NCBI RefSeq assembly: GCF_000407185.1
Contig: NZ_KE136483.1
Span: forward strand, 868,001-932,000
Source of the DNA: Enterococcus malodoratus ATCC 43197
GTDB lineage: Bacteria; Bacillota; Bacilli; Lactobacillales; Enterococcaceae
Reading direction: 5' to 3'
Length of the DNA stretch: 64,000 nucleotides
Of the stretch, positions 44,497 to 53,165 are shown one piece after another (the stretch's first letter is position 1; every line of letters begins with the position of its first letter). Under the pieces are notes generated by a model. That model had not been told where the DNA came from and made no database searches. It saw only the letters and a list, made by a program, of their open reading frames with translations. The position numbers and the translations under genes are program-made.

Positions 44497-45353
44497 TATG
44501 GAGTGACGATTGTACCTTTTACAGGCAGTTCCTGTTTACCTTGAAGCTTAAAGTAGAGCGGCAGTCCTTCAGCTAACAATTGATTGCCATTTACTGGATT
44601 CTGTTTTTGATGATGAATATGCAGATGCGGTTCGGAGGAGGCACCGCTATTTCCTACGCGGCCTAAAGTGTCTCCGACTTTTACTTGATCGCCTTTAGCC
44701 ACCGTGACGCTATCTTGCTTTAGATGATAGAGTGCTAAATAGGTCCCAGTTTCTTTTACCTTAATAAATACATAGTTTCCTTGGCTGTCGAATTCATCCA
44801 AATTCACGCCATGATCTGCATCTTTGTCATAGGCTCCAACGACCGTTCCCTCAACTGGAGAAACGACCTCTTTATTCCAACAGCCGTAGCTAGCTAACTT
44901 AGGATTATTGGTGTTATAAGGTTCCATCACTAAATCATAGGCCCAGCGAGTCGCCGGCCATTCTGAATGATAATTCTCCTCATACGTATTTCCGCCCCAA
45001 CCAACGACGGTCTGTTCCTTTAGCGGCCACGAAACTGTCAAAGCCGGACTTGCTTGGCTTTCTCTGATCGGATAGGCTGTGTGGAAGATTCCTATAACTA
45101 ATGTAATCGGAGCTATCATAAGCAGCGATAGAACAATCGTTACTAGGCTGTTTTTAAACCGATCTTTTTTGGTGACTAAGCGGATTAAGCTGATTAATAG
45201 AATAATCAAACCAATTACCGGAAAAACAATTTTTAGTCCAAACCAGGCAAAAGTTCCCGCAAGGCCATGAAAAAATAAAACAAAAACCCAAAATATTCCT
45301 AAAATAAATCCCAACAGCCCGTTTATTATCGATCTTTTTCTCATTTTATACAC
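44496..45353 (-). CDS. Membrane-anchored M23-like peptidase domain protein
   Basis: 285 residues. Three hydrophobic helices (~10-30, 35-57, 67-90) precede an extracytoplasmic M23/LytM domain (~150-260). The second half of the zinc site is visible (LALYHLKQ and SSEPHLHIHH). The first ligand pair, normally H-x(3)-D as in DFHRGIDIA, appears here as TRWAYDL: the Asp is kept but the His is Arg. So catalysis may be lost or altered, and the protein may be a regulatory LytM factor. Stand-alone gene, convergent with the kinase. Confidence 0.75.
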   Translation of the reverse strand: MYKMRKRSIINGLLGFILGIFWVFVLFFHGLAGTFAWFGLKIVFPVIGLIILLISLIRLVTKKDRFKNSLVTIVLSLLMIAPITLVIGIFHTAYPIRESQASPALTVSWPLKEQTVVGWGGNTYEENYHSEWPATRWAYDLVMEPYNTNNPKLASYGCWNKEVVSPVEGTVVGAYDKDADHGVNLDEFDSQGNYVFIKVKETGTYLALYHLKQDSVTVAKGDQVKVGDTLGRVGNSGASSEPHLHIHHQKQNPVNGNQLLAEGLPLYFKLQGKQELPVKGTIVTP

Positions 45354-45598
45354 CCTTTTTCTTGATCATTTTAATAAATATAGCATGTTAGATGTTTTTT
45401 TAATTCGGACTTAAGGTTGATTCGAGGATCAATTCTGCATAGTAAATAGAAAAAAATTGGATAAAAAGCCTTCTCAATTTGTGCCTTAAATCTGGTACAA
45501 TATTATTAAGAAATAGCTAGTATTTATTCATTTTTTACTCATCTTCAAAGGCAGGCACGTAAATCGATACAAGAAGGGAAGTGAAAGGAGGATTATTT

Positions 45599-46177
45599 GT
45601 GAATCCGTTTACAAATGAAATCTCCGAAAATATGAATCGAAAAGCATTATGGATCACTCAAACCAGTGTTTTGTTGGCGCTACTGATCGTTGTTCAAGCT
45701 GTAACTTCTGGTCTAGGGAATACGTTGGTGACCGGCTCTTTGGTCAATCTGATCTTGATTGTTGCGGTGACTACTGGTGGATTGGCAAGTGGGATAAGCA
45801 TTGCTTTGCTGTCACCGATTTTTGCTTTTATGTTTGGGATTGGGCCCGCATTTCCGCAAATTGTATTTTGTATCGCGATTGGGAATGCGGTCCTTGTAAC
45901 GATCTGGCACTTTATTGCAGGGTATAACAAGAAGCAAAGCATCACGAATTTTGTTTTGGCGACAGTGATTGGTGCAGTAGCAAAATTTGGTGTATTGTAT
46001 CTGTCGATCGTTCAATTTGTAGTTCCTATTTTGTTGAAGATGCCGGCGCCCAAAGCGGCGATGGTTTCAGGCGCATTTTCCTTCCCGCAATTGATCACGG
46101 CTTTGATCGGCGGGGGATTATCCATTTTAGTTGTTCCGGTCCTATCTAAAGCGTTGAATCGTCAGAGAGTTCATTAA
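45599..46177 (+). CDS. ECF transporter S component-like membrane protein
   Basis: 192 residues from GTG 45599 (AAAGGAGG at 45584-45591). Five to six hydrophobic helices (WITQTSVLLALLIVVQAV; LVNLILIVAVTTGGLASGISIALLSPIFAFMFGIGPAFPQIVFCIAIGNAVLV; FVLATVIGAVAKFGVLYLSIVQFVVPILL; FPQLITALIGGGLSILVVPVL), the general form of vitamin-type S components. The ligand is unknown. It stands between the sugar-acid region and the hydrogenase operon, convergent with the latter; a -10 TACAAT is at 45496-45501. Confidence 0.72.
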   Translation: MNPFTNEISENMNRKALWITQTSVLLALLIVVQAVTSGLGNTLVTGSLVNLILIVAVTTGGLASGISIALLSPIFAFMFGIGPAFPQIVFCIAIGNAVLVTIWHFIAGYNKKQSITNFVLATVIGAVAKFGVLYLSIVQFVVPILLKMPAPKAAMVSGAFSFPQLITALIGGGLSILVVPVLSKALNRQRVH

Positions 46178-46187
46178 TCAATCAGAA

Positions 46188-46229
46188 AAAATAAGCGCCT
46201 AATCGATTTTTCGATTGGGCGCTTATTTA
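46188..46229. terminator. Bidirectional terminator between S component and hydrogenase operon
   Basis: AAATAAGCGCCTAATCGA pairs with TCGATTGGGCGCTTATTT across TTTT; both ends carry A/T runs. Confidence 0.85.
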
Positions 46230-46234
46230 ATGTT

Positions 46235-47992
46235 CTAAACTTTGACTCTTGTCCGATCACGGTAACTGGTGTGGAGAATATGATGGGCCTTTAGACTGCC
46301 TGGTTTGTCTAAGAATTCCTGATAGATCTTTTGTACGATCGGGCTATCGTTTGATTTACGTAAACCTTTTCCTTTGTCTTCGGAATACAAAGCAGCTGCA
46401 CGTTTCGTTTTTAAATCGACGAAGTTGCGAACTGAAGCTGGCTGTACAGGTTGTCCGCCGCCGTTGATACAGCCGCCGGGACAGCCCATGATCTCAACAA
46501 AGTGATAGAATTTTTCACCAGATTCGATACGTTTAAGCAATTTCTTGGCATTGCCGATTCCTGAGGCAACCGCCACATTGATCGTTGCGCCGCTCATTTC
46601 ATAAGTTGCTTCTTTGATACCCTTCATGCCGCGAACCTCTGTGAATTCCACTTGTTCCAAAGAATGTCCGGCTAAAGTTTCTGCCGCTGTTCTTAGGGCG
46701 GCCTCCATAACACCTCCAGTAGCACCGAAGATATAACCGGCACCAGTCGCTTCGCCTAGCGGATTGTCGAAGGATTCATCTTCTAATTCCACAAAGCGGA
46801 CACCGGCCTTATCGATCATCCGAGCCAATTCGCGAGTAGTCAGCGCCACATCACAATCCGAGTAGCCGGCCGCTGCTTCATCTTCCCGCGTCACTTCAAA
46901 TTTCTTCGCTGTACAAGGCATGATACCGACGACAAAAATATCTTTTGGATCGATGCCTTCCTTCTCGGCATACCAAGTTTTTGCTAAGGCGCCAAACATT
47001 TGCTGCGGTGATTTACAGGTCGATAGGTTAGGGATCAATTCGGGATGGTAGTGTTCACAATACTTGACCCAGCCTGGTGAGCAAGATGTGAACATAGGGA
47101 ATGGACCGTTATTTCCGACACGTTCCAAGAATTCATTGGCCTCTTCCATGATGGTAAAGTCAGCCGCCACGTTGGTATCGAAGACTTTATCGAAACCAAT
47201 TCGCCGTAAAGCGGCAACCATTTTGCCTTCAACGTTAGTACCGATCGGCATGTTGAAGGCTTCGCCTAAAGTTACCCGAATAGATGGCGCGGTCTGAACG
47301 ATCACATGCTTCGTTGGATCTTCCAAGGCCTCCCAAACTTCCTGTGTCTGGTCTTTTTCATGAATTGCCCCTGTTGGACAAACAACGATACATTGTCCGC
47401 AGGAAATACATGGCACATCGCCTAAGTTTTGTTCATAAGCGCTGCCGATATGAGTGTTGAAGCCGCGATCATTTGGCCCGATCACACCGACTGCCTGCCA
47501 TTTCGAACAAGCAGCCACACAACGGCGGCAAAGAATACATTTATTGTTGTTGCGTACCATGTGCACGGCACTGTCGTCAAATTCGTATTCACAGTTTTCC
47601 CCATTGAAATAATCTTCATCGGCAACGTTGAATTCTTTACAAAGTTTCTGCAGCTCGCAATTTCCGCTGCGGATACAAGAAAGACATTTGCGTTCGTGCG
47701 TTGAGAGAATCAATTCTAGCGTGACTCTGCGAGAGTCGAATACTTTTTTCGAATTCGTCGTGATCTCCATGCCTTCACTGATCGGATAGACACAAGCAGT
47801 CACTAAGCTGCGGGCACCTTTGACCTCGACCACACACATACGGCAAGCGCCAATTTCGTTGATTTCTTTCAAAAAACACAGGGTAGGGATCTCAATATTA
47901 TTTTTTCGTGCTGCTTCGAGAATCGTCGATCCTTCGGGAGCAGTACAGATCTTTCCGTTGATTGTTATCATAACTTCTTTCACTTGCTCCAC
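46235..47992 (-). CDS. [FeFe] hydrogenase catalytic subunit (HydA/HndD type)
   Basis: 585 residues. Domains: [2Fe-2S] ferredoxin-like (~1-80: PTLCFLKEINEIGACRMC), His-Cys cluster (HERKCLSCIRSGNCELQKLC), two [4Fe-4S] (CILCRRCVAACSK; CISCGQCIVVCPTGAI), then the H-cluster domain with L1 FTSCSPGW, L2 MPCTAKKFE, L3 EIMGCPGGCINGGGQP. L1 reads TSCSPGW instead of TSCCPGW. C-terminal small subunit-like tail present. With the NuoE- and NuoF-like genes it should form a cytoplasmic NAD(P)-linked, possibly electron-bifurcating hydrogenase. Third gene of the operon; starts four bases after hydB. No maturation genes (hydE, F, G) in view. Confidence 0.9.
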   Translation of the reverse strand: MEQVKEVMITINGKICTAPEGSTILEAARKNNIEIPTLCFLKEINEIGACRMCVVEVKGARSLVTACVYPISEGMEITTNSKKVFDSRRVTLELILSTHERKCLSCIRSGNCELQKLCKEFNVADEDYFNGENCEYEFDDSAVHMVRNNNKCILCRRCVAACSKWQAVGVIGPNDRGFNTHIGSAYEQNLGDVPCISCGQCIVVCPTGAIHEKDQTQEVWEALEDPTKHVIVQTAPSIRVTLGEAFNMPIGTNVEGKMVAALRRIGFDKVFDTNVAADFTIMEEANEFLERVGNNGPFPMFTSCSPGWVKYCEHYHPELIPNLSTCKSPQQMFGALAKTWYAEKEGIDPKDIFVVGIMPCTAKKFEVTREDEAAAGYSDCDVALTTRELARMIDKAGVRFVELEDESFDNPLGEATGAGYIFGATGGVMEAALRTAAETLAGHSLEQVEFTEVRGMKGIKEATYEMSGATINVAVASGIGNAKKLLKRIESGEKFYHFVEIMGCPGGCINGGGQPVQPASVRNFVDLKTKRAAALYSEDKGKGLRKSNDSPIVQKIYQEFLDKPGSLKAHHILHTSYRDRTRVKV

Positions 47993-47995
47993 CTC

Positions 47996-49873
47996 CTATA
48001 TGACCGTGATCGCATCGTAGCGACAAGTATCAATACATAAACCACACTTGGTACAGATCGACTGATCGATTTCATGGATTTGTTTGGCTTCACCGCTGAT
48101 CGCACTAACTGGACAGCCTTTTGCGCACGCCCGACAGCCGGTACATTTGTCTGGCAAGATCCGGTATTGAATCAAATTTTTACAAACGCCAGATGGACAA
48201 CGACGTTCTAAGACATGGGCTTCGTATTCTTCTCTAAAATAGCGAAGGGTAGAAAGCACAGGATTTGGTGCTGTTTGTCCTAGACCGCAAAGAGAATTTT
48301 CCTGGATGTGGTGGCAAAGTTCTTCCATTTTGTCCAGATCATCCAACGTTGCTTTGCCCATTGTGATTTTATCTAAAAGTTCCAGCAGCCGTTTTGTCCC
48401 GACGCGGCAGGGCACACATTTGCCGCAGCTTTCTTCTACGGTGAATTCCAAGAAGAATTTAGCGATGTCGACCATACAGTTGTCTTCATCCATAACGATC
48501 AAGCCGCCAGATCCCATCATCGAACCGATCTTTTTCAAGTTCTCGTAGTCGATCGGAACATCGTAATGCTCGGGTGGAATACAACCACCTGACGGACCGC
48601 CGGTTTGAGCCGCTTTAAACTTCTTACCGTTGGGGATACCGCCGCCAATGTCTTCGACGATCTCTCGTAAAGTGGTACCCATGGGGATTTCAACCAATCC
48701 AGTATTTTGAATCTTGCCTCCTAAGGCGAATACTTTTGTTCCTTTTGATTTTTCCGTTCCGAAACTAGCGAACCATTCCGGTCCTTTGAGAATGATCTGC
48801 GGGATATTAGCTAATGTCTCCACGTTGTTTACGATCGTCGGTTTTCCAAACAGTCCCTTGACTGCAGGGAATGGCGGACGTGGCCGTGGTTCGCCGCGAT
48901 GTCCTTCGATACTTTCTAATAGTGCGGTCTCTTCACCACATACGAAAGCTCCAGCACCTAAACGCAAATCTAGGTCAAAGGAGAAATCACTGCCGAAGAT
49001 ATGGTCACCGAGTACGCCTTCCTCACGAGCTTGCTTAATCGCGATTCGCAAACGATTAACGGCGATCGGGTATTCCGCCCGGACATAGATATAGCCTTGG
49101 TTTGCGCCAATCGTATAACCCGCGATCGCCATTGCCTCAATGACTGCATGAGGATCGCCTTCCAGGACTGAACGATCCATAAAGGCACCCGGGTCGCCTT
49201 CATCGGCGTTACAGATGACGTATTTTTGATCAGATTGACTAGCTTTAGCAAATGACCACTTCATAAATGTAGGGAAGCCGGCACCGCCGCGTCCTCTTAA
49301 GCCCGAGGTTTCCAGAGTACTCAAAACATCGTCACGAGAATAGTCATTCACTACTTTAGCTAAAGCTTGATAGCCGTCAAAGGCAATGTATTCTTCGATT
49401 TTTTCTGGATTGATTCGTCCGCAATTTCGCAAAGCAACACGCTTTTGCTTATGATAGAAGGGAGTATCCATTAGTTTATTGATGATTTCCTTGGTCTCAT
49501 TGTCGTGATACAGTAATTTTTCGACTAATTTACCTTTAACTAAATGATCTGACACGATTTTCTTTGCGTGCTTCGGCTGGACCTGGTGATAAAAGACAGC
49601 TTCTGGATAAATAATGACAATCGGACCTTGCGCACACAGGCCAAAACAGCCGGTTTTCACGATATTTACTTTTTCTGTTAACTCATTTTTAGCTAATTCC
49701 TCTTTTAACGCGTCAACGAATTCGCCGCTCTTAGATGAAATACAACCCGTCCCTGCACAGACGAGTATCTCTTTGTCATACTGATTTTCTGCCGCATCAT
49801 GATCATCTAAGCGCATCGTGATTGTTTGACGGTGGGTGTCTCGAAGTTCTGTTAACTCATTCCAATCTTTCAT
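47996..49873 (-). CDS. Hydrogenase NuoF-like flavoprotein subunit (HydB/HndC type)
   Basis: 625 residues from the ATG at 49873 (AGGAGT upstream); the frame is open 17 codons further. N-terminal thioredoxin-like [2Fe-2S] domain (ILVCAGTGCISSKSG; VKTGCFGLCAQGPIVIIYP), NuoF core with FMN/NADH sites (GLRGRGGAGFPTFMKWSF; GAGAFVCGEETALLESIEG), the Cys-rich ESCGKCVPCRVGTKR cluster, and a C-terminal 2x[4Fe-4S] ferredoxin (CTGCRACAKGCPVSAI; CTKCGLCIDTCRYDAI). This is the full HydB layout. It couples NAD(P)H with the H-cluster subunit. Confidence 0.92.
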   Translation of the reverse strand: MKDWNELTELRDTHRQTITMRLDDHDAAENQYDKEILVCAGTGCISSKSGEFVDALKEELAKNELTEKVNIVKTGCFGLCAQGPIVIIYPEAVFYHQVQPKHAKKIVSDHLVKGKLVEKLLYHDNETKEIINKLMDTPFYHKQKRVALRNCGRINPEKIEEYIAFDGYQALAKVVNDYSRDDVLSTLETSGLRGRGGAGFPTFMKWSFAKASQSDQKYVICNADEGDPGAFMDRSVLEGDPHAVIEAMAIAGYTIGANQGYIYVRAEYPIAVNRLRIAIKQAREEGVLGDHIFGSDFSFDLDLRLGAGAFVCGEETALLESIEGHRGEPRPRPPFPAVKGLFGKPTIVNNVETLANIPQIILKGPEWFASFGTEKSKGTKVFALGGKIQNTGLVEIPMGTTLREIVEDIGGGIPNGKKFKAAQTGGPSGGCIPPEHYDVPIDYENLKKIGSMMGSGGLIVMDEDNCMVDIAKFFLEFTVEESCGKCVPCRVGTKRLLELLDKITMGKATLDDLDKMEELCHHIQENSLCGLGQTAPNPVLSTLRYFREEYEAHVLERRCPSGVCKNLIQYRILPDKCTGCRACAKGCPVSAISGEAKQIHEIDQSICTKCGLCIDTCRYDAITVI

Positions 49874-49983
49874 ATTTTTTACTCCTGACTCTAGAGGCTT
49901 CAGTCGACAACAATAAATTTTCAAAAAATTTTTCGAGCATTTGGTTATGTACTAGTTTCTAAAGGAACAACCTTCACGATTAC

Positions 49984-50484
49984 CTATTCTTTCTTTAGAT
50001 ACGTAACCAGCACTTTGTCTGCTTTCTTCTTAGATAAACGACCGTAAACTTCCTCATTAACGGTTAGTACGGGCGCTAGACCGCAGGCACCGATACAGCG
50101 GCATGATTCTAAGGTAAATTTACGATCCTCGGTTGTTTCTCCCGGTGCGATCTTCAGCTCGGTCGAAAACGAATCCAAAATGTCGCCGGCACCTTTAACA
50201 TAGCAGGCCGTTCCCATGCACACACTAATCGTATACTCGCCTTTTGGCACAAAGGTGAATTGAGCATAAAAGGTTGCTGTGCTGTACAATTCTTCGAGAG
50301 GAAGAGCTAGTTCTTTTGAAAGCCTTTTCAAAATTTCGATAGGTAAATAACCATAGATCCTTTGAGCCTCTTGCAGGGCCGGCATCTGGGCACCGCGCTG
50401 TCCCTTCAGATTCTCTATACTCGTTAGAAATTCTTGATGCTGACTTTCAGTTTCGATAAATTCAAACACTGCTTCTGTACTCAT
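49984..50484 (-). CDS. Hydrogenase NuoE-like [2Fe-2S] subunit (HydC/HndA type)
   Basis: 166 residues. Helical N-terminus (ALQEAQRIYGYLPIEILKRLSKELALPLEELYSTATFYAQF) and thioredoxin-like [2Fe-2S] domain with cysteines in VCMGTACYVKGA and SCRCIGACGLAP. First gene of the hydCBA-like operon; 110 bases separate it from hydB, AAAGGAGG precedes its ATG. A possible Rex-like operator lies upstream at 50598-50615. Confidence 0.92.
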   Translation of the reverse strand: MSTEAVFEFIETESQHQEFLTSIENLKGQRGAQMPALQEAQRIYGYLPIEILKRLSKELALPLEELYSTATFYAQFTFVPKGEYTISVCMGTACYVKGAGDILDSFSTELKIAPGETTEDRKFTLESCRCIGACGLAPVLTVNEEVYGRLSKKKADKVLVTYLKKE

Positions 50485-50984
50485 TGATTTTTGTATCCTC
50501 CTTTCATAAGGTTGACTAAATTCCCTACATGATCACAACTAATTCCAGTCAAAAAGTTATTGTATATAAAATAAGTATATCAAAAATAGCGGACTCTTTG
50601 TGAATAATTAGTCAAATGAGAATGAGAACTGTTCTCGAATGATCAAGTACGGGAAAGCAAAACTAGTGAAACGGGGAGAAGGGACTAGCAGGTTTTTAGG
50701 AGTTTAAGAAACACCCGTTATCAAAAATAGTGAAAAGGAATTCGATAAATTAACTGAGAATAGAAAATCGCAGTTGAATAGTCAGATACTTTTCTTTTGA
50801 TTGTTATTTTAAGAGTATCTTACCTTCAATGATGAGTTAGAAAAATACTCTATCTGAGTTTGCATAATTATTTCAAAATAATAATTATTTTGGGTTGGAT
50901 TAATAATCATTCTAGTTGTATGATTTTCTTGTAGGGAAAAAAATGAAAGCGATTTATATAATTAGAAAGAAAGCAGGGAAAGAG
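50485..50984. other. Intergenic region between hydrogenase operon and unknown gene
   Basis: 500 bases. Holds the hydrogenase promoter region, with a TTGTGAA half-site (50598-50604) in TTGTGAATAATTAGTCAA resembling a degenerate Rex operator. The dyad GAGAACTGTTCTC (50624-50636) is a candidate regulator site. No gene seen. Divergent promoters for the two flanking genes lie here. Confidence 0.5.
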
Positions 50985-52079
50985 ATGAGCGAACAGAAAC
51001 TGAATCAACGTCAACTTTTTGGAATGAAAAGAGAGAATCTAGCGAAGAAAATTACCCAGTACTATTACGATACACTTGATGTGGCTTCAGTACTGGATTA
51101 CACGATAGCGATATTAATCAGAAATGCATTAACAGTCAATGACTTTGCTCTTTTCTTGGACGAACTGATCAGAGACCTGTTCCTTTTTGCTGAACCGAAT
51201 GATCTTTTAAGAAAGAAGTGCTCCTATTTTCAAAATTACTTTACGAAAGAAGAATGGGAGACAGTTGTCGGTCGACTATTCAAGAATAAGACAAGCTATT
51301 TCAAGTACACAAAAGCAGCACGGTCCCATTACGATCAATTGATGAAACCCAATACTGGAAAAGAATTAACTGATGATCGAAAGGTTGCCATCGAATCGGT
51401 CTTCAAAGATGCGAATGGCAAAAATCATAAATGGACATTGCGGGATGCAGATCCTTTGAAGGATAAAAAAGACTTTAAGGCACTTTTAGAGATATTGACA
51501 ACACTACCCATTTTCGAAAACAATGGTGTTCGCCGTTTCACGCAACTGGTGGAATCAAAACGGATCTATAGCGAGATCGAAGTAGTTGTGGAAAGAAAGA
51601 TACTTCCTAGAAAAACGACAAACAAAAAAGACGGAACGAAAAAGGGTCAGCAGAAGTCTGCCCAAAAGTTGACCAATAACGTTGCGGACAAAAAAACTCG
51701 TCAAACGAAGCGAACAGCGATGCCCCTTGATTTTGATCCAAACAATTTGAGTGAAGAAGAATTGCTGAAACTAGTGGAGTCAACCATCCCTGAAGATGCC
51801 GCGCTAACCGATTTCCACTTCGAATATACCGATTTGGAGACAGGAGAGGTAAGCACGATGCCAATTAATCCAAAGAAAACGAGCGTAGAACCCAGAGTTA
51901 CACCAGAGACTGGGAATGATTCCGTGTCTGCTTCTTTGATAAGTCCGTCTGAAAAGGGCCAAATTCCTGCTTTAGCAGCAGTCGGAGCTGCGAATGACAA
52001 AGAATCAGAAAACCAGACGAGTCGAAAAAAACCGAATAAACATAAGCGGAAACTTTTGGAAAAATTTCAAAAAAGGTAA
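50985..52079 (+). CDS. Lysine-rich cytoplasmic protein of unknown function
   Basis: 364 residues from ATG 50985 (AGGGAAAGAG at 50974-50983); an upstream ATG at 50943 with GGG spacing is the alternative. N-terminal ~200 residues are helical and folded-looking (LAKKITQYYYDTLDVASVLDYTIAILIRNALTVNDFALFLDELIRDLF; YFQNYFTKEEWETVVGRLF). The rest is a K/T/Q-rich and acidic disordered tail with a basic end (KKPNKHKRKLLEKFQKR). No signal peptide, membrane segment or motif recognised. Stand-alone gene beside the hydrogenase operon. Could be DNA- or RNA-binding from its charge; that is a guess. Confidence 0.72.
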   Translation: MSEQKLNQRQLFGMKRENLAKKITQYYYDTLDVASVLDYTIAILIRNALTVNDFALFLDELIRDLFLFAEPNDLLRKKCSYFQNYFTKEEWETVVGRLFKNKTSYFKYTKAARSHYDQLMKPNTGKELTDDRKVAIESVFKDANGKNHKWTLRDADPLKDKKDFKALLEILTTLPIFENNGVRRFTQLVESKRIYSEIEVVVERKILPRKTTNKKDGTKKGQQKSAQKLTNNVADKKTRQTKRTAMPLDFDPNNLSEEELLKLVESTIPEDAALTDFHFEYTDLETGEVSTMPINPKKTSVEPRVTPETGNDSVSASLISPSEKGQIPALAAVGAANDKESENQTSRKKPNKHKRKLLEKFQKR

Positions 52080-52183
52080 GTGAAAGCTGCAGGAGAAGAT
52101 TTGGTTCTTGAGTAGTGTTTATTTGACGTGGGCGACAGGCGATTCTCAACATCCAATAACTGACTAATGAAACCAAAAGAGTA

Positions 52184-52219
52184 AAATACCCCATTCTAAT
52201 TTCTGAGAATGGGGTATTT
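52184..52219. terminator. Bidirectional terminator
   Basis: AAATACCCCATTCT pairs with AGAATGGGGTATTT around an 8-base loop, between the unknown gene and the convergent kinase. Confidence 0.85.
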
Positions 52220-52241
52220 ATTGTGGAGAAAATTAGCAAAA

Positions 52242-53141
52242 TTATTCTTCTTTCGATATAAAGGCGCGAACCTCTGCTAAAGTCGGGATAGAAGTCTGAC
52301 CGCCGATCTTCTGAACAGACAAGGCGGAGGCGGCAGAAGAAAAAATGATAGTCTCTCTCAGTGATTTTTTTTGTTCTAAGCAGAAGGCAAAAGCACCATG
52401 AAAGATATCCCCGGCACCAGTCGTATCTACTGGTGCTACCTTAAAAGCGGGAACGTGATGAATTATTTCTTGTTCTTGCCAGAGGCAGCCTTGATCGCCG
52501 ATCGTAATCACTAATTGATTTCCATTAAGTGTGCGAAGTTGCTTGAAAACTTCCTTTATTTGATCAGGTTCATCAAGTTGAATAGGGAGTCCAGTAGCTT
52601 GATAGGCAAAGTCCTCAGAACAAACCAAGTAGTCGACTGCTTGCACCACCTCCGCCAATTCTGGTTTATAGGTCCCGGCATCCATGATCGATAGGGCGGC
52701 AGGATATTTTTTGAGGGCTTCTAACGTGGCGCTCAGTTCATGACCGTCTACGAGTAACACCTGTGGCGCTTTATCTGGCCAGACGATCGGAAATCGCTGC
52801 TCTCTCATTGGTGAATTCAAGATTGTGCGATGGCCATTCTGCTGATTGACAACGATACAGCTTATACTCGTCGCCTGCTTAGGATCACAATAAATAGAAG
52901 CGGCGTCAACTCCGCCTGCGACTAAGGTTCGAACAATCTCTTGTCCAAATAAATCCTCACCAACACGGGCGATCAAAGCCGCCTCAGCCCCCCAAGAACC
53001 GCACAAATAAGCGGCGTTAGCTGCGGGTGCTCCCATGCATTCATGACGATCGGGAATTCGATATTTCTGGTTCTCTACTAACGGTTCATTTACAGGAAAA
53101 GTTAAATCATAAACTGCTTGGCCGACACATAAAATACTCAT
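52242..53141 (-). CDS. PfkB-family carbohydrate kinase
   Basis: 299 residues. MSILCVGQAVYDLTFPVNEPLVENQKYR, ECMGAPAANAAYLCGSWGAE (signature 1), VVNQQNGHRTILNS, and catalytic PVDTTGAGDIFHGAFAFCL (Asp ~245). Resembles ketohexo- or fructosamine-type kinases of the ribokinase family; substrate cannot be read. It is 24 bases downstream of the rpiR-type gene in the same direction and divergent from the aldolase-PTS operon. A role phosphorylating the intermediate before the class II aldolase is probable. Confidence 0.87.
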   Translation of the reverse strand: MSILCVGQAVYDLTFPVNEPLVENQKYRIPDRHECMGAPAANAAYLCGSWGAEAALIARVGEDLFGQEIVRTLVAGGVDAASIYCDPKQATSISCIVVNQQNGHRTILNSPMREQRFPIVWPDKAPQVLLVDGHELSATLEALKKYPAALSIMDAGTYKPELAEVVQAVDYLVCSEDFAYQATGLPIQLDEPDQIKEVFKQLRTLNGNQLVITIGDQGCLWQEQEIIHHVPAFKVAPVDTTGAGDIFHGAFAFCLEQKKSLRETIIFSSAASALSVQKIGGQTSIPTLAEVRAFISKEE

Positions 53142-53165
53142 ACTTACCCCTTTCTCAAAACGAAG

